Notes: generated by a model from the sequence alone, not told the origin. A stretch of 64,000 nucleotides of DNA from Spiro-02 sp034114085 (GCA_034114085.1 JAXEWB010000049.1:62001-126000), one strand, 5' to 3'; shown: positions 25,236 through 35,009, counted from the first letter of the stretch. Program-made: numbers and translations.

Positions 25236-26456
25236 ATGAATAGTGAAATTGTCTCGTGCGCGACGTCGGCCTCACGTCGGGCGCGTGGTTGCATGTATGC
25301 GTCGTCGTTGTTGCAGGGGATGGTCTTTTTCGGACCAATCGCGACGTTGTACCGACAGGCGAGGGGTATTTCGATTGTCCAGTTGTCGGTCATTGAGGCT
25401 GTTTGTCTGATTTTGGCGATAGCTTTGGAAATTCCATGGGGGATTATCGCCGACAGGATCGGTTACAAGCGGACGCTTGTCGTTTGCGCCCTGCTGGGAG
25501 TGACATCGAAGGTAATCTTCTGGCAGGCCCATTCATTCGGGATGTTTCTTACAGAACGTATCGTCTTGGCCGTGGTCATGGCCGGTACGAGCGGTGTAGA
25601 TGTCGCATATCTGTCGGCCTTTGTCCCCGATTCCGAAAGACAGAAGGTATTCGGCAGGTACGAAGCCTGCGGCATGGTCGGTCTGATGGCGGCGTCGATC
25701 ATCTTTTCCGTCTATGTGAAAGACCGGTACGATTTGTCCGCGTTCCTGACGGTACTTTCCTATGCCGGGGCTTTGTTCTGCATCCTGCTGGCTCCAAGGG
25801 AAGATGCGCCAGCCAAGACGAAAAGTGCGGAAAGGCCTTTGCCGACGACACCCCCTAAGATCGGATTTGGCGAGGTCGTGGCGGCGTTGTCGCGGTCGAG
25901 GGCGTTCCTGCCCGTTCTGTTGTCCTCCGTCTTGCTGGCGGGTGTGAACCAGACCGTCACGGTGTTCATCGTCCAGTTGCGATATGTCCAGATAGGGATG
26001 TCCGCCCGGCTGATGGGCGTAGCCTATATCCTGCTGACGTTGAGTGCGATGTCTGGAGCCTGGTTGTCGCATTGCGGTTGCAAGCTGTTGGGGGAGCGGG
26101 GGGCGCAGCTCGGTACGTCCATCGTCGCGTTGTGCAGTTGCCTGCTGTTGGCGAGCAGTTGTGCATCGCCGCTGGCGGTAATCGCCGCGGTATGCTTGCT
26201 GAGGTTGTCCGCTTCCATGCAGGTTCCGCTTCGGATGGAGATGGAGAGCCGGTTCTCTCCTGCGGATATCCGGGCGACCATGCTGAGCTGCTATGCGATA
26301 ATTCTTGATTGCGCTGAAATCGGAACCAGCCTGGTCTTTGGTTCGCTGGCCGATATCCAGGTGCGATACGCATTGTCCGCTGGAGCGGTATGCTGCGTAA
26401 TTTCCGTTCTATGCGTATTACTGGTTTCGAAGCGAAGCTGGATATGGCGAAAATAG
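25236..26456 (+). CDS. Major facilitator superfamily transporter
   Basis: This 406-residue inner-membrane protein has about twelve hydrophobic segments in two halves separated by a charged loop near residues 185-210. The loop between helices 2 and 3 shows the MFS motif as GIIADRIGYKRTL, and FVPDSERQKVFGRYEA follows in the usual place. The ATG has GGAG seven bases upstream. Its second half ends in a basic tail. No substrate can be inferred. The neighbours (alaS, rlmN) give no context. Confidence 0.8.
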   Translation: MNSEIVSCATSASRRARGCMYASSLLQGMVFFGPIATLYRQARGISIVQLSVIEAVCLILAIALEIPWGIIADRIGYKRTLVVCALLGVTSKVIFWQAHSFGMFLTERIVLAVVMAGTSGVDVAYLSAFVPDSERQKVFGRYEACGMVGLMAASIIFSVYVKDRYDLSAFLTVLSYAGALFCILLAPREDAPAKTKSAERPLPTTPPKIGFGEVVAALSRSRAFLPVLLSSVLLAGVNQTVTVFIVQLRYVQIGMSARLMGVAYILLTLSAMSGAWLSHCGCKLLGERGAQLGTSIVALCSCLLLASSCASPLAVIAAVCLLRLSASMQVPLRMEMESRFSPADIRATMLSCYAIILDCAEIGTSLVFGSLADIQVRYALSAGAVCCVISVLCVLLVSKRSWIWRK

Positions 26457-26732
26457 GTGTGGCAAACCATGCCCGTCATAGATGCTTTCTTGCCTGACGT
26501 TTTTATAGAGGAAAGTATTGGTAAATTTTTCTGTATGATGTATGTAGTCTTTTCGTAGGTACGAGTAACCAATGGACGACTTTTCAGGGAAAATAGCATT
26601 CTTTTGGATGAGGGTGAGATATTGCAAATTGACAAGTTGAGATTTCCCGTTTGATACTATAAAGATAAAACGATACGCTGAGCATCTGAAGTCTTGCATA
26701 AATTTTTCATCAGCCGAGAAGGGGGAAAGCTC

Positions 26733-26966
26733 TTGGATAATATCGATGAAGGCAAAAGTCGGCCCGGACGTAAAATCGCTGCGGAAAGGCGTCGTATCGC
26801 GCGGGCGGTTCTCAGGGAGTTCTACAAGTCCCCTGAATTTGAAAAACTGCCCGGAACGATACAACTGGCAATGAAGGAGATCTGCCCTGTACGGGACAGC
26901 CATCCGTCCAAGGAAGATTACCCCCCCCCCCTCGATTTAGATAATTTTTTTCTTAATAAGAAATAA
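26733..26966 (+). CDS. Small basic protein of unknown function with a poly-C tract
   Basis: This is a likely small gene starting with TTG behind AAGGGGGAAA (77 residues). A TTG 13 codons upstream is an alternative. The protein has a basic N-terminal helix (KIAAERRRIARAVLREFYKS) and a low-complexity end. I do not recognise it. Near the 3' end, 11 consecutive C bases encode three prolines. Losing or gaining one C would replace the last ten residues by two to four others and a stop. The G/C-rich third positions resemble neighbouring genes, which supports coding. Confidence 0.5.
   Translation: MDNIDEGKSRPGRKIAAERRRIARAVLREFYKSPEFEKLPGTIQLAMKEICPVRDSHPSKEDYPPPLDLDNFFLNKK
26931..26941. repeat. Homopolymeric C tract (11 C)
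   Basis: Eleven consecutive C bases lie inside the 3' end of the small gene at 26733-26966. Tracts of this length are prone to slipped-strand mispairing. Sequencing error in the length is also possible. Confidence 0.8.
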
Positions 26967-27014
26967 TTTGATTCAGATAAAAAGGGGGGATAATCCGATT
27001 GTCCGCTGTTTGTA

Positions 27015-28079
27015 TTATTTCCCCGTGTTGAGAGGAACCGCCAGCTGGCCGCAGGCTCCATTGATGTCCCGGCCTCTGGAGAATCTTCGGGTATACGGGA
27101 CTCTCAATCGGTCGAGCATGTTCGTGAATTCATCGATTTCCTGTGTCGTCGGCGTTTCCCAAGGAAGCTCCGCGGCGGGGTTCCATGGAATCAGGTTGAT
27201 CATCACGTCTAGGTCTCTGATGTATTGCGCCAGCTTTCTGGCCGATTTCTCATCTGTATTGACGGCATGGATCATGCAATATTCAAACGTGAACCGTTTG
27301 CCGACTGCGTGCTGGTAGCGAATCAGTGCCTTTCTCAGTTCTTCCAAAGGCCACGCCTTGTTTACCGGCATGAGCCGGTCCCGTTGCATGTTGTCGGCGG
27401 TAACGAGCGAAACCGCGAGACGGACTCCGAGTTTCTGTTCCGCCAGCTTGAAAATTCCCGGCACTACACCGCAGGTACTGATGGTGATTCTGCGCAGGCT
27501 GATATCCAGTCCTGCCGGTTCATGGAAATATCTTATGGCCCTTGTCACTGCGCCGAAGTTCGCCATCGGTTCTCCCATCCCCATGAATACGATATGTGTA
27601 ATCTCCCCAAGCGTTTTCAGATGCATGAACTGCTCTATGATTTCTTCCGCCGCAAGGTTTCTGGACAGTCCCATGGTTCCCGTCCTACAGAATGCACAGC
27701 CCATGGCGCAGCCGACCTGGCTGGACAGGCAGGCCGTTTTTCTGCCCTCCTTGTCGGAAAGCATGACGCATTCAACGATTTTTCCATCATGAAGCCTGAT
27801 CGCCAGTTTCGTTGCGCCAGTTTCATCGATTTGGGATGACTGAATACTGGACGAAACAAACGCGGGCATCGACTCCTGAAGCCTATGCCTTTCGGCCAGG
27901 CTGAGGTTCGTCATCTGTTCAAAGGAAGTCGCTCCCTTGACCAGCCAATCCCAGATTTGCCTGCCTTGATAGGGCTTTTGTAACTCAAGCACCGTACTGA
28001 TATCCTGAGGGGAGAGCCCGTATAGGGATAGGGGAAGCCGTTTCGCCTGTTTTTCATCCACTGTCTTTTCTTCGTCCAT
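27015..28079 (-). CDS. rlmN: 23S rRNA/tRNA A2503/A37 C2-methyltransferase RlmN
   Basis: This radical SAM enzyme methylates C2 of A2503 in 23S rRNA and A37 of some tRNAs. The iron-sulfur motif is CAMGCAFC, preceded by ACLSSQVG. The SAM region GMGEPMAN and the C-terminal Cys that carries the methyl group (GRDINGACGQLA) are intact. The length is 354 residues. The start MDEEKTVD has AAGGA about six bases upstream. The frame is open far upstream into the OPT gene but without likeness. The gene follows the OPT gene after 14 bp and is probably cotranscribed with it. Confidence 0.95.
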   Translation of the reverse strand: MDEEKTVDEKQAKRLPLSLYGLSPQDISTVLELQKPYQGRQIWDWLVKGATSFEQMTNLSLAERHRLQESMPAFVSSSIQSSQIDETGATKLAIRLHDGKIVECVMLSDKEGRKTACLSSQVGCAMGCAFCRTGTMGLSRNLAAEEIIEQFMHLKTLGEITHIVFMGMGEPMANFGAVTRAIRYFHEPAGLDISLRRITISTCGVVPGIFKLAEQKLGVRLAVSLVTADNMQRDRLMPVNKAWPLEELRKALIRYQHAVGKRFTFEYCMIHAVNTDEKSARKLAQYIRDLDVMINLIPWNPAAELPWETPTTQEIDEFTNMLDRLRVPYTRRFSRGRDINGACGQLAVPLNTGK

Positions 28080-28093
28080 AATTATCCTTCGTC

Positions 28094-29704
28094 TTATCTG
28101 ATCATGCTGATGATCGCGATGATGACCCCTGTGATTCCTTCTCCGCCAAGCAGTCCGCTTGCGATCAGATTGCTGCCGCTTGTTACCTTGCCCTGGTCTT
28201 TGTTCCGCGTGCAGGCCCGTACGGCGAGCATGATGATCGCGCCCGATCCCATGATTGATGAGATGTAGACAGGAAGATAAATGCCTAGGCCCAACGTGGC
28301 GGCCGGCACCGAACAAAGGTACAGCGCCAGTCCGATAACAGCCCCTATCATGAACGCCGGGACATGCCCCAGTCCTCCCGCCATGGCGGAAACCGCCGCT
28401 GCCTGTGGCGCGGGAAGTTCTGCTGTTCCGAACCCGCCGAACGCTTGCTTCATCACCAGCAATACAATGACTGCCACGACCGCTCCGATGACTCCGCCGA
28501 TTCCTTCCGCAAGCAACTGCTGCCGGGGATCAGTCCCCAGCATATGACCGCTTTTCAGGTCGTTCATGACATCTCCAGTCAGTCCACAGGCCACCGCCGT
28601 TACCGCCGCAACGGAGAACGCCGCGATCAAGGATGGATGCCAGAACACCTGTACGACCAGCAGGACCAGTATCCCGAATACTTCCATTGGATTGACACCA
28701 GTCTGTCCCGTCAGCATGCCGGACAGATACGTAGTGAGATAGATGCCTCCGATGACCACGATGGCTTGAAGCAATGATATTTCCGTCCCTACCGTCAGAA
28801 TCACGACTGTGGCGACGACCAGGGCCAATGCGCTATATTTTGCTTTCGCGGAAAGGCGTCTGCGTTCCGGACTCTTTCCAGAAGCCTTTTTGTCCTGCAA
28901 GTATTGTCTCCCTCTGGACCAGACCGCCTTGACGAACACCCCCAGCCCCGTGCCGACCATAAGTCCGATGCCTAGGTTCGAGCGGAACAAGTCCGCGGCG
29001 GACATATCGGCGAACAGTCCTGTAGAAATACCAATCGGGGTGAGCAAATAATAACCGAATACCGCTCCTCCGAGCCAGATCAGGGACAGAACTGGACCGA
29101 TAATGGCTCCGATGCCCAATGCCATAGGCGATACCCATATGGAAAACGCAGGAAAAAGCGCAGTTCCCGCGAACGGGGTCAATACTGCGGGGATCTTCGC
29201 GAATCCGTCGCGCAGTACGGTGAACAGGGCGCTTCCCCCCATCGCCGCGAATAATTTTTTTGCAGGTCCCCCGCCGGTCGTCCCGGCGATCAGCGTATTG
29301 TAGGCCGCTTGCCCCATCGGGTAGGGAAGCTGCTCCCGTTCGATGAAGTCTTTTCTGAACAATGTCGTGAACAGGGTCCCCAATATCGCGCCGCATATCG
29401 TCAGAACCATCAGCGAACCTGTGGAGATGCGGGCTTGTGGATTCAACATCCAGATGCCGGGTATGGTAAAGGCCAGCCCCCCGGCGACCATTGCGCCTGC
29501 GCTCATCAGCGTATGCGTCACGTTGATTTCCTGCAAGGTGGAGTTTTTTCTGTTTTTTAGTGCGGCCATGCTGACTATTGTAACGAATACAGTAGGCCAA
29601 GGTAGGGCCCCCATTCTCAAGGCCACGTACATTGAGCTGGCTGTAATGACCAATAATCCCAGAATTCCGATGATTAAACCTCGTACTGTCAGTTGTCTTT
29701 GCAT
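28094..29704 (-). CDS. OPT-family oligopeptide/metal transporter
   Basis: This large inner-membrane transporter has about 536 residues and many hydrophobic segments (roughly 14-16). The family start is LTVRGLIIGILGLLVITASS, and the conserved REQLPYPMGQAAYNTL loop is visible near residue 120. OPT proteins import oligopeptides or metal chelates. The bacterial branch is poorly characterised. The start MQRQLTVRG has GAGG eight bases upstream. An in-frame ATG nine codons earlier lacks one. It leads an operon with rlmN. Confidence 0.85.
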   Translation of the reverse strand: MQRQLTVRGLIIGILGLLVITASSMYVALRMGALPWPTVFVTIVSMAALKNRKNSTLQEINVTHTLMSAGAMVAGGLAFTIPGIWMLNPQARISTGSLMVLTICGAILGTLFTTLFRKDFIEREQLPYPMGQAAYNTLIAGTTGGGPAKKLFAAMGGSALFTVLRDGFAKIPAVLTPFAGTALFPAFSIWVSPMALGIGAIIGPVLSLIWLGGAVFGYYLLTPIGISTGLFADMSAADLFRSNLGIGLMVGTGLGVFVKAVWSRGRQYLQDKKASGKSPERRRLSAKAKYSALALVVATVVILTVGTEISLLQAIVVIGGIYLTTYLSGMLTGQTGVNPMEVFGILVLLVVQVFWHPSLIAAFSVAAVTAVACGLTGDVMNDLKSGHMLGTDPRQQLLAEGIGGVIGAVVAVIVLLVMKQAFGGFGTAELPAPQAAAVSAMAGGLGHVPAFMIGAVIGLALYLCSVPAATLGLGIYLPVYISSIMGSGAIIMLAVRACTRNKDQGKVTSGSNLIASGLLGGEGITGVIIAIISMIR

Positions 29705-29986
29705 CTTCGTGTCCTCTCGTGGGTGTATCATACTGTATTTTATCGGCTCGTCATATCCCCCTGTTTTTCGTAATAAAAAAGAAAATTACAAAACAAATTT
29801 TAAAAATTTGTTGAATATTTTTTTAAATATTATACTGTTGGTACATCTATATCTCTTTAGGCGATTCATATAAAGAATCAACTTCTAGGCTAAAAAAGAT
29901 AATTGTGCTATGGTAGTCCCGATAACGCAAAACGAGGGCTTCATGAAATGTCATTTGCATTCAAAACGTCCTCTAAGGAGTTGTAC

Positions 29987-30493
29987 ATGAAAAAGAAAAT
30001 CGTATTGGTCGCGCTGGTAGTGGTTCTCGTCATGGTTCCGGCTTTCGCCGCTCCCAAAAAGGCGAGCAGTGTCTCCATTGGCGCTCAGGTCGGTTATCCT
30101 ACCGGCGTGGCGGTAGCCGCTGACTTTGACTTCAATCAGGACTGGTATCTGGTGACTGATGCCGGCTTGTGGATCAGCAGCGGCAACAGTTTGGGCATTG
30201 CCGCCGACGCCCTGGTCAACTGGACCTTCGCTACCGCCGACGGTTTCCGCCGTGGTGACAAATGGGAGTTCGCAGCTGGAGCCGGTGTCGGCGCTGGCAT
30301 CCTCGTCGGCAATCAGTTCGGACTTACCCTTCGTCCTGAAGGCGACGTCCGCGTGACCTATGCCTTCACCGAGGGCTGGGACGTGTTCTTCCGTCTCGAC
30401 TTGGGCTATGACATGCGTGTCGTCAGGCCGGAAGGCACCGAGTTCGGCGGGTTCGGCTTCAACGCCGCGCTTGGCTGCACGTACGCCCTGTAA
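29987..30493 (+). CDS. Small outer-membrane beta-barrel protein
   Basis: This 168-residue exported protein has a signal peptide (residues 1-22, ending VPAFA). The rest alternates polar and aromatic residues in short strands (SVSIGAQVGYPTGVAVAADF, WYLVTDAGLWI, WEFAAGAGVGAGILV, VFFRLDLGYDMRV) as in eight-stranded barrels. The last strand ends in an aromatic residue plus Ala-Leu. AAGGAG stands seven bases before the ATG, and a strong terminator follows, so it is monocistronic. The exact function is unknown. Confidence 0.75.
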   Translation: MKKKIVLVALVVVLVMVPAFAAPKKASSVSIGAQVGYPTGVAVAADFDFNQDWYLVTDAGLWISSGNSLGIAADALVNWTFATADGFRRGDKWEFAAGAGVGAGILVGNQFGLTLRPEGDVRVTYAFTEGWDVFFRLDLGYDMRVVRPEGTEFGGFGFNAALGCTYAL

Positions 30494-30510
30494 GGGATTC
30501 CCGAGAGGGA

Positions 30511-30547
30511 AAAAGGACCGTCGCTTTGATGCGCGGTCCTTTTTTTA
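30511..30547 (+). terminator. Rho-independent terminator
   Basis: AAAAGGACCG (30511-30520) pairs with CGGTCCTTTT (30534-30543) and a run of seven T follows. It lies 18 bp after the barrel-protein stop. Confidence 0.9.
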
Positions 30548-30581
30548 TTTCCTGTGAAAATGGATGATGGCTATTGCAGGA

Positions 30582-30955
30582 CTAAAGGACGTAATCCCGA
30601 CATATAGGACGTAGGCGACAGATAAAGGACGTAGACGACAGGTAGCTCCGACATAAAGGACGTAATCCCGACATACAGGACGTAGGCGATAGATAAAGGA
30701 CGTAGACGACAGGTAGCTCCGACATAAAGGACGCAATCCCGTCACAAAGGACGTAGACGACAGGTAGCTCCGACATACAGGACGCAATCCCGTCCTAAAG
30801 GACGTAATCCCGACATAAAGGACGTAGGCGACAGATAAAGGACGTAATCGATAGGTAGCTCCGACATACAGGACGTAATCCCATCCTAAAGGACGTAGCA
30901 ACAACATAAAGGACGTAGGCGACAGGTAGCTCCGTCACAAAGGACGTAGGCGACA
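30582..30955 (+). repeat. Array of 16 direct repeats, 20 or 31 nt per unit
   Basis: Sixteen units follow head to tail, each with the core AGGACG. The 20-nt form is like CATAAAGGACGTAATCCCGA. Five units are 31 nt long through an extra GGTAGCTCCGA at their end. Variants occur at the second block (ATCCC, GGCGACA, GACGACA, GCAACAA). There are no unique spacers, so it is not a CRISPR array. It fills the space between the barrel-protein terminator and the convergent diguanylate cyclase gene. A shorter copy lies at 51227-51376. Confidence 0.9.
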
Positions 30956-31161
30956 GATACTTCGCACTTGCCCTCTATGGCGAACAGGCCAGCCGTCGCC
31001 ATGCTGAAAAGTCAATGTGCGGTAGCTCGCCCTGATTCGACTTCGGCATGGATGCATCAATGAAGCTCTTTGCGATTTTTTTGTTTTGATGTTTGCGTCG
31101 GCTTTTCGGCTATCGCGCATAATGCTATCGCTCCCGCTAGAAGCGGCGCGAGGGGGATCGC

Positions 31162-32310
31162 TCATTCCCGATGCATTGTTCGTTTTTTCTCATACATGTC
31201 GGAATCGGCTCGCTTCATGGTGTTTCTGATTGTTTTTTCTTGTGGGTTGAACAACGCGAACCCTACTGCAAGGGAAGTCGGTATGGAACTTTGTAGCCGA
31301 TGGGCGGCATAGTCCTGGCCGATATCATAGGCAAGCTGTTCAAGTTTCTTTTCATAGGTATATTCTACGATTACGGCGAACTCATCACCGCCGATCCTGT
31401 ATACGATGCCCAGCTTGCCGATTGACCTGCGCAAGGTATCCGCAGCGAATTGCAAATACTTGTCTCCCATCTCATGGCCTTCGGTGTCGTTGACCTTTTT
31501 GAGATTGTTCAGGTCCACCATGATGATCCCCATATCTTTTTGTCGATTGCGGGCGTCGATGTTTCGCAGGGCGATGTCGTAAGCGTTGCGGTTCCTCAAC
31601 TGTGTGAGATAGTCCGTGTTCGACATGTCCCTGAACGATGGATTTGACAATTTTCTAAAGAACCAGACCGCAAGCGCGATACAGACGAGACATGCGACGG
31701 CAATGATGATCGGCGTGTAAATCCGAAGCTTCCGATACGTATTGTACTGATGTTCGGCATCGATTTCGATTCCGATAGCTCCGATGACCGACGTGCCGTC
31801 GTCGCCATGGATAGGAAAATAGGAAACGAATATCTTTCCCCAGCCAGTAGCGAGGGCGTTGTCGGGCAGGACCTTTTCGCCGCGGAGCGCCAGGCGCAGG
31901 TTCTCTTGAATTTCCGGTTCAATCAAGTCACCCGGATTTCTGAAGTCTTCGGAGGATGGGTCGAGACCATCGACGACATAAATCAGATTGCCAGATTCAT
32001 TTTGCTTGGCTGTGTATAAATACCTGACGCCCGTCGCGTCTTTTACTCTAATCAGGAGATCCGCCGCCGATTGATAGGCTTCTTTCTGCTTGTCCGAATA
32101 CTCGTTGATCGCTTGGAATGAACTTTTGTCCAATGTGGCGTCCAGGTATGAATAAATGGAGAATACCGAGTCCTGAAGTGAATGGACCATATCCTGGTGT
32201 GTGAGCGAATAAGAAAAATACGCCATTGCGGAGACTGACAATATGATGATTGCCGCAGTAAAAAGCGATACTTGAAAATCCACTCTACGTATAGGTTTTC
32301 TAGACTCCAT
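31162..32310 (-). CDS. Membrane-bound diguanylate cyclase
   Basis: This protein makes c-di-GMP from two GTP. It has a membrane helix at about residues 14-34, an extracytoplasmic sensor part to about 200, a second helix at about 198-218, and a C-terminal GGDEF domain. The domain shows DYLTQLRNRNAYD, MVDLNNLKKVND and the intact active-site motif IGGDEFAVIVEY. The start at 32310 (MESRKPIRR, 382 residues) lies six bases after a TATTAT box. An alternative in-frame ATG at 32349 immediately follows the hflX stop. No ribosome binding site is visible for either. It is downstream of hflX on the same strand. Confidence 0.88.
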   Translation of the reverse strand: MESRKPIRRVDFQVSLFTAAIIILSVSAMAYFSYSLTHQDMVHSLQDSVFSIYSYLDATLDKSSFQAINEYSDKQKEAYQSAADLLIRVKDATGVRYLYTAKQNESGNLIYVVDGLDPSSEDFRNPGDLIEPEIQENLRLALRGEKVLPDNALATGWGKIFVSYFPIHGDDGTSVIGAIGIEIDAEHQYNTYRKLRIYTPIIIAVACLVCIALAVWFFRKLSNPSFRDMSNTDYLTQLRNRNAYDIALRNIDARNRQKDMGIIMVDLNNLKKVNDTEGHEMGDKYLQFAADTLRRSIGKLGIVYRIGGDEFAVIVEYTYEKKLEQLAYDIGQDYAAHRLQSSIPTSLAVGFALFNPQEKTIRNTMKRADSDMYEKKRTMHRE

Positions 32311-32352
32311 AGACCGATAATATATGCCACATGTAGGCAATAAGTCCATTGT

Positions 32353-33672
32353 TTATTGAACGAAGTTTTCCAGATACGCCTCGTTTCTTTCATTAAGTCG
32401 CGCGGTAAGGTGGATGCCGTCCTCCTCATACCGTATATCCTCGACGCTGCCGTTCCGACGTGTCCAGGCGACTAAGTCGTGTCGGTCGTTCGGGATGAGA
32501 TATTTCCTCGGCGGACGCAGATGATGGACTATCGCTTCAATCGCCTGTTCCAATTCATCCAGCCCCTGGTGGTGCAGGATTGATGTTTCAACTACATGGC
32601 TGGCCAAGCTTTTCAGTCGCGCTACTGCGAATTCCTCCAGACATGCGTCCATTTTGTTGATCATGACGATGGTCGGCTTGTCCGCGCTGCCCAGGGAGCG
32701 CAGGACCTCCTGCGTAGTTTCATAACAGGCCAGCAGGTCTGGATGCGACGCGTCGCAGACGATAACCAGGAAATCGGCTTCGCGGGTTTCTTCCAGAGTC
32801 GATTTGAATGCGTCCACCAGATGGTGGGGGAGGTCGCTGACGAATCCGACGGTATCGGAAAGTAGGACTTCATGTCCTCCAGGAAGCTTCACTTTCCTCG
32901 TCGTAGGGTCCAGCGTGGCGAACAGTTTATCTTCGACAAGGATATCGGCTCCTGAGAGGGCGCGGAGCAGGGAGGATTTTCCGCTGTTAGTATACCCCAC
33001 GATCGCTCCTGTCGGAACGTTTCCTTCTTGGCGGCTTTTTCTCTGGATGGTTCGTTGCGCCTGGACCTTCGCCAGTTCTTCCTTAAGCTGGTCGATTCTT
33101 CTCAACACGACGCGACGGTCCAGCTCCAGCTGTGTTTCTCCTTCTCCTCTTGTCCCCTTGACGCCGCCTTTCTGCTGGGACAGGTTTGTCCACTTGCGAG
33201 TCAGACGGGGGAGCGAATACTGGAGCCTTGCCAATGCGACTTGGAGCGTGGCTTCTTTTGTCATGGCCCGGTTCGCGAATATCTGTAGGATGACTTCCTG
33301 CCGGTCAATCACGCATCGCCCAGTCAGGTTTTCTAGATTTCTTTGGTTGCGCGGGGAGAGGTCATGGTCAAAAATGACGCACTGCGCATCTAGTTCCTCG
33401 CACAACTGCGAAATTTCTTCGACTTTTCCCCGTCCGATCAAGGTTGCGGGATGTTCCTGCCGCATGGCGATGATCATGTCGCCCGCGATTTCGCTGCCCA
33501 TCGTCTGTACCAGACTGCGCAGTTCTTCCAGTTTGGCGTTGGTTCGTCCTTGTGCATCATCCTGGAACTTCAGTACGACCAACAGTGTTTTCTGCTGGTT
33601 TTCTGCTGTTTCATGGAGGGGACGCTTGATTTTCCCTGATGTATCGGGGATGATTTCGTCGGTTCGCTGCAT
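32353..33672 (-). CDS. hflX: Ribosome-associated GTPase HflX
   Basis: HflX splits stalled ribosomes under stress. The N-terminal HflX domain shows ATLIGRGKVEEI, DHDLSPRNQRNLE and RTKxEAxLQVALA-type sequence (MTKEATLQVALARLQY). The linker reads GGVKGTRGEGETQLELDRR. The G domain has G1 GYTNSGKSSL, G3 DTVGFVSDLPHHLV and G4 NKMD. The length of 439 residues is normal. The diguanylate cyclase gene follows closely. Confidence 0.95.
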   Translation of the reverse strand: MQRTDEIIPDTSGKIKRPLHETAENQQKTLLVVLKFQDDAQGRTNAKLEELRSLVQTMGSEIAGDMIIAMRQEHPATLIGRGKVEEISQLCEELDAQCVIFDHDLSPRNQRNLENLTGRCVIDRQEVILQIFANRAMTKEATLQVALARLQYSLPRLTRKWTNLSQQKGGVKGTRGEGETQLELDRRVVLRRIDQLKEELAKVQAQRTIQRKSRQEGNVPTGAIVGYTNSGKSSLLRALSGADILVEDKLFATLDPTTRKVKLPGGHEVLLSDTVGFVSDLPHHLVDAFKSTLEETREADFLVIVCDASHPDLLACYETTQEVLRSLGSADKPTIVMINKMDACLEEFAVARLKSLASHVVETSILHHQGLDELEQAIEAIVHHLRPPRKYLIPNDRHDLVAWTRRNGSVEDIRYEEDGIHLTARLNERNEAYLENFVQ

Positions 33673-33902
33673 ATGGGTGGTTGTCTGTTTCCTTTTCCTT
33701 CCATCGTTACGGATTCCTGTGCGGAAGATGGACTCAAAACGATGGAAGTCTACGGTAGGCTATCACAGGGTCGGTTTTCTTACAAGCCGGGAGTGTGCTA
33801 TACTGGTTTCTTGGAACACGGATGCCTTTTTGTGACGGCGTTTCCGTTTTCCATGACGATGATGAACGTTATATTTGGCCGATAGGCCGTTCGAGGTGTC
33901 AT

Positions 33903-35009
33903 ATGGGTTTGAACTGTGGAATCGTAGGGTTGCCGAACGTCGGCAAATCGACAATATTCTCCGCGCTTACGTCGGCCCCCGCCGAGGCGGCCAATTATCC
34001 GTTCTGTACGATTGATCCCAATGTGGGCATGGTCAGCGTGCCTGACTCACGGTTGGACCGGATCGTGAAGCTGATTCCTCCCGCGAAGGTCATTCCCGCG
34101 ACGGTGGAGTTCGTCGATATCGCCGGTCTGGTCGCCGGCGCGTCGAAGGGGGAGGGGCTTGGCAACCGGTTCCTCGCTTCGATACGCGAGGTCGGGGTGC
34201 TCGCCCATGTCGTCCGATGTTTCGAGGACGGCGACATCATCCATGTGAACAACCGTATCGACCCTGCGAGCGACATCGAGACGATCAACATTGAGCTTGC
34301 CCTGGCTGATCTGGAGACGGTGGACAAGCGTTGGCAGAAGCAGAGCAAGCTGACCCGCCTGAGCAAGGAGGCCGCCAAGGAAAATGCCCTGGTCCTGCCT
34401 GTGCTGGAACGGCTCAGGGCTTGTCTTGAAGACGGTAAGCCGGCCCGTAGCCTCGGTTTGGACGAAGATGAGTGCAAGCTGATTTACGACTTGCACTTGA
34501 TTACGATGAAACCCGTGATCTATGTCTGCAACGTCGATGAAGACGGTATCCTCGAAGACAACGGGCATGTAAAAAAAGTGCGGGAGATCGCAGCCGCCGA
34601 AGGCGCCGACGTAGTGATGATATGCGGCAAAATCGAGGCGGAAATCGCCGATCTTGAGACCGCGGAGGAGAAGCGGGAGTTTCTGGAAGCCGTCGGCTTG
34701 AAGGAATCCGGTTTGAACCAGTTGATTCGCTGCGCCTACGAGACGTTGGGTTTGCGGACCTTCTTTACCGCTGGTTCCGACGAGGACCGCGCATGGACGT
34801 TCCATGCCGGTGACAAAGCTCCCCAAGCCGCGGGGGTGATCCATACTGATTTCGAGAAGGGATTCATCAAAGCCGAGGTCTACAACTGTGAGGACTTGTT
34901 CAAATACGGTAGCGAGCAGAAGGTTCGCGAGGCCGGCAAGCTCCGTCTTGAAGGCAAGGAATACCTTGTTCAGGACGGCGACATCATGCACTTCCGGTTC
35001 AATGTCTGA
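33903..35009 (+). CDS. ychF: Universally conserved P-loop ATPase YchF
   Basis: This OBG-family protein prefers ATP over GTP and binds ribosomes and stress factors. It shows G1 GLPNVGKST at the N-terminus, NYPFCTIDPNVG, DIAGLVAGASKGEGLGNRFL, the G4-like NVDE and a C-terminal TGS domain (AGVIHTDFEKGFIKAEV). The length of 368 residues is usual. The start MGLNCGIVG has GAGG six bases upstream. A longer in-frame extension has no likeness. Confidence 0.95.
   Translation: MGLNCGIVGLPNVGKSTIFSALTSAPAEAANYPFCTIDPNVGMVSVPDSRLDRIVKLIPPAKVIPATVEFVDIAGLVAGASKGEGLGNRFLASIREVGVLAHVVRCFEDGDIIHVNNRIDPASDIETINIELALADLETVDKRWQKQSKLTRLSKEAAKENALVLPVLERLRACLEDGKPARSLGLDEDECKLIYDLHLITMKPVIYVCNVDEDGILEDNGHVKKVREIAAAEGADVVMICGKIEAEIADLETAEEKREFLEAVGLKESGLNQLIRCAYETLGLRTFFTAGSDEDRAWTFHAGDKAPQAAGVIHTDFEKGFIKAEVYNCEDLFKYGSEQKVREAGKLRLEGKEYLVQDGDIMHFRFNV

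Noticed and set aside
30545..30907. Minus-strand open frame across the 20/31-nt repeats (Ser/Leu/Arg-rich)
   Set aside because: The frame is a by-product of the repeats. There is no ribosome binding site and the sequence is not protein-like.
30582..30955. CRISPR array
   Set aside because: The repeated blocks are contiguous and degenerate. There are no unique spacers of constant length between identical repeats and no cas genes nearby.
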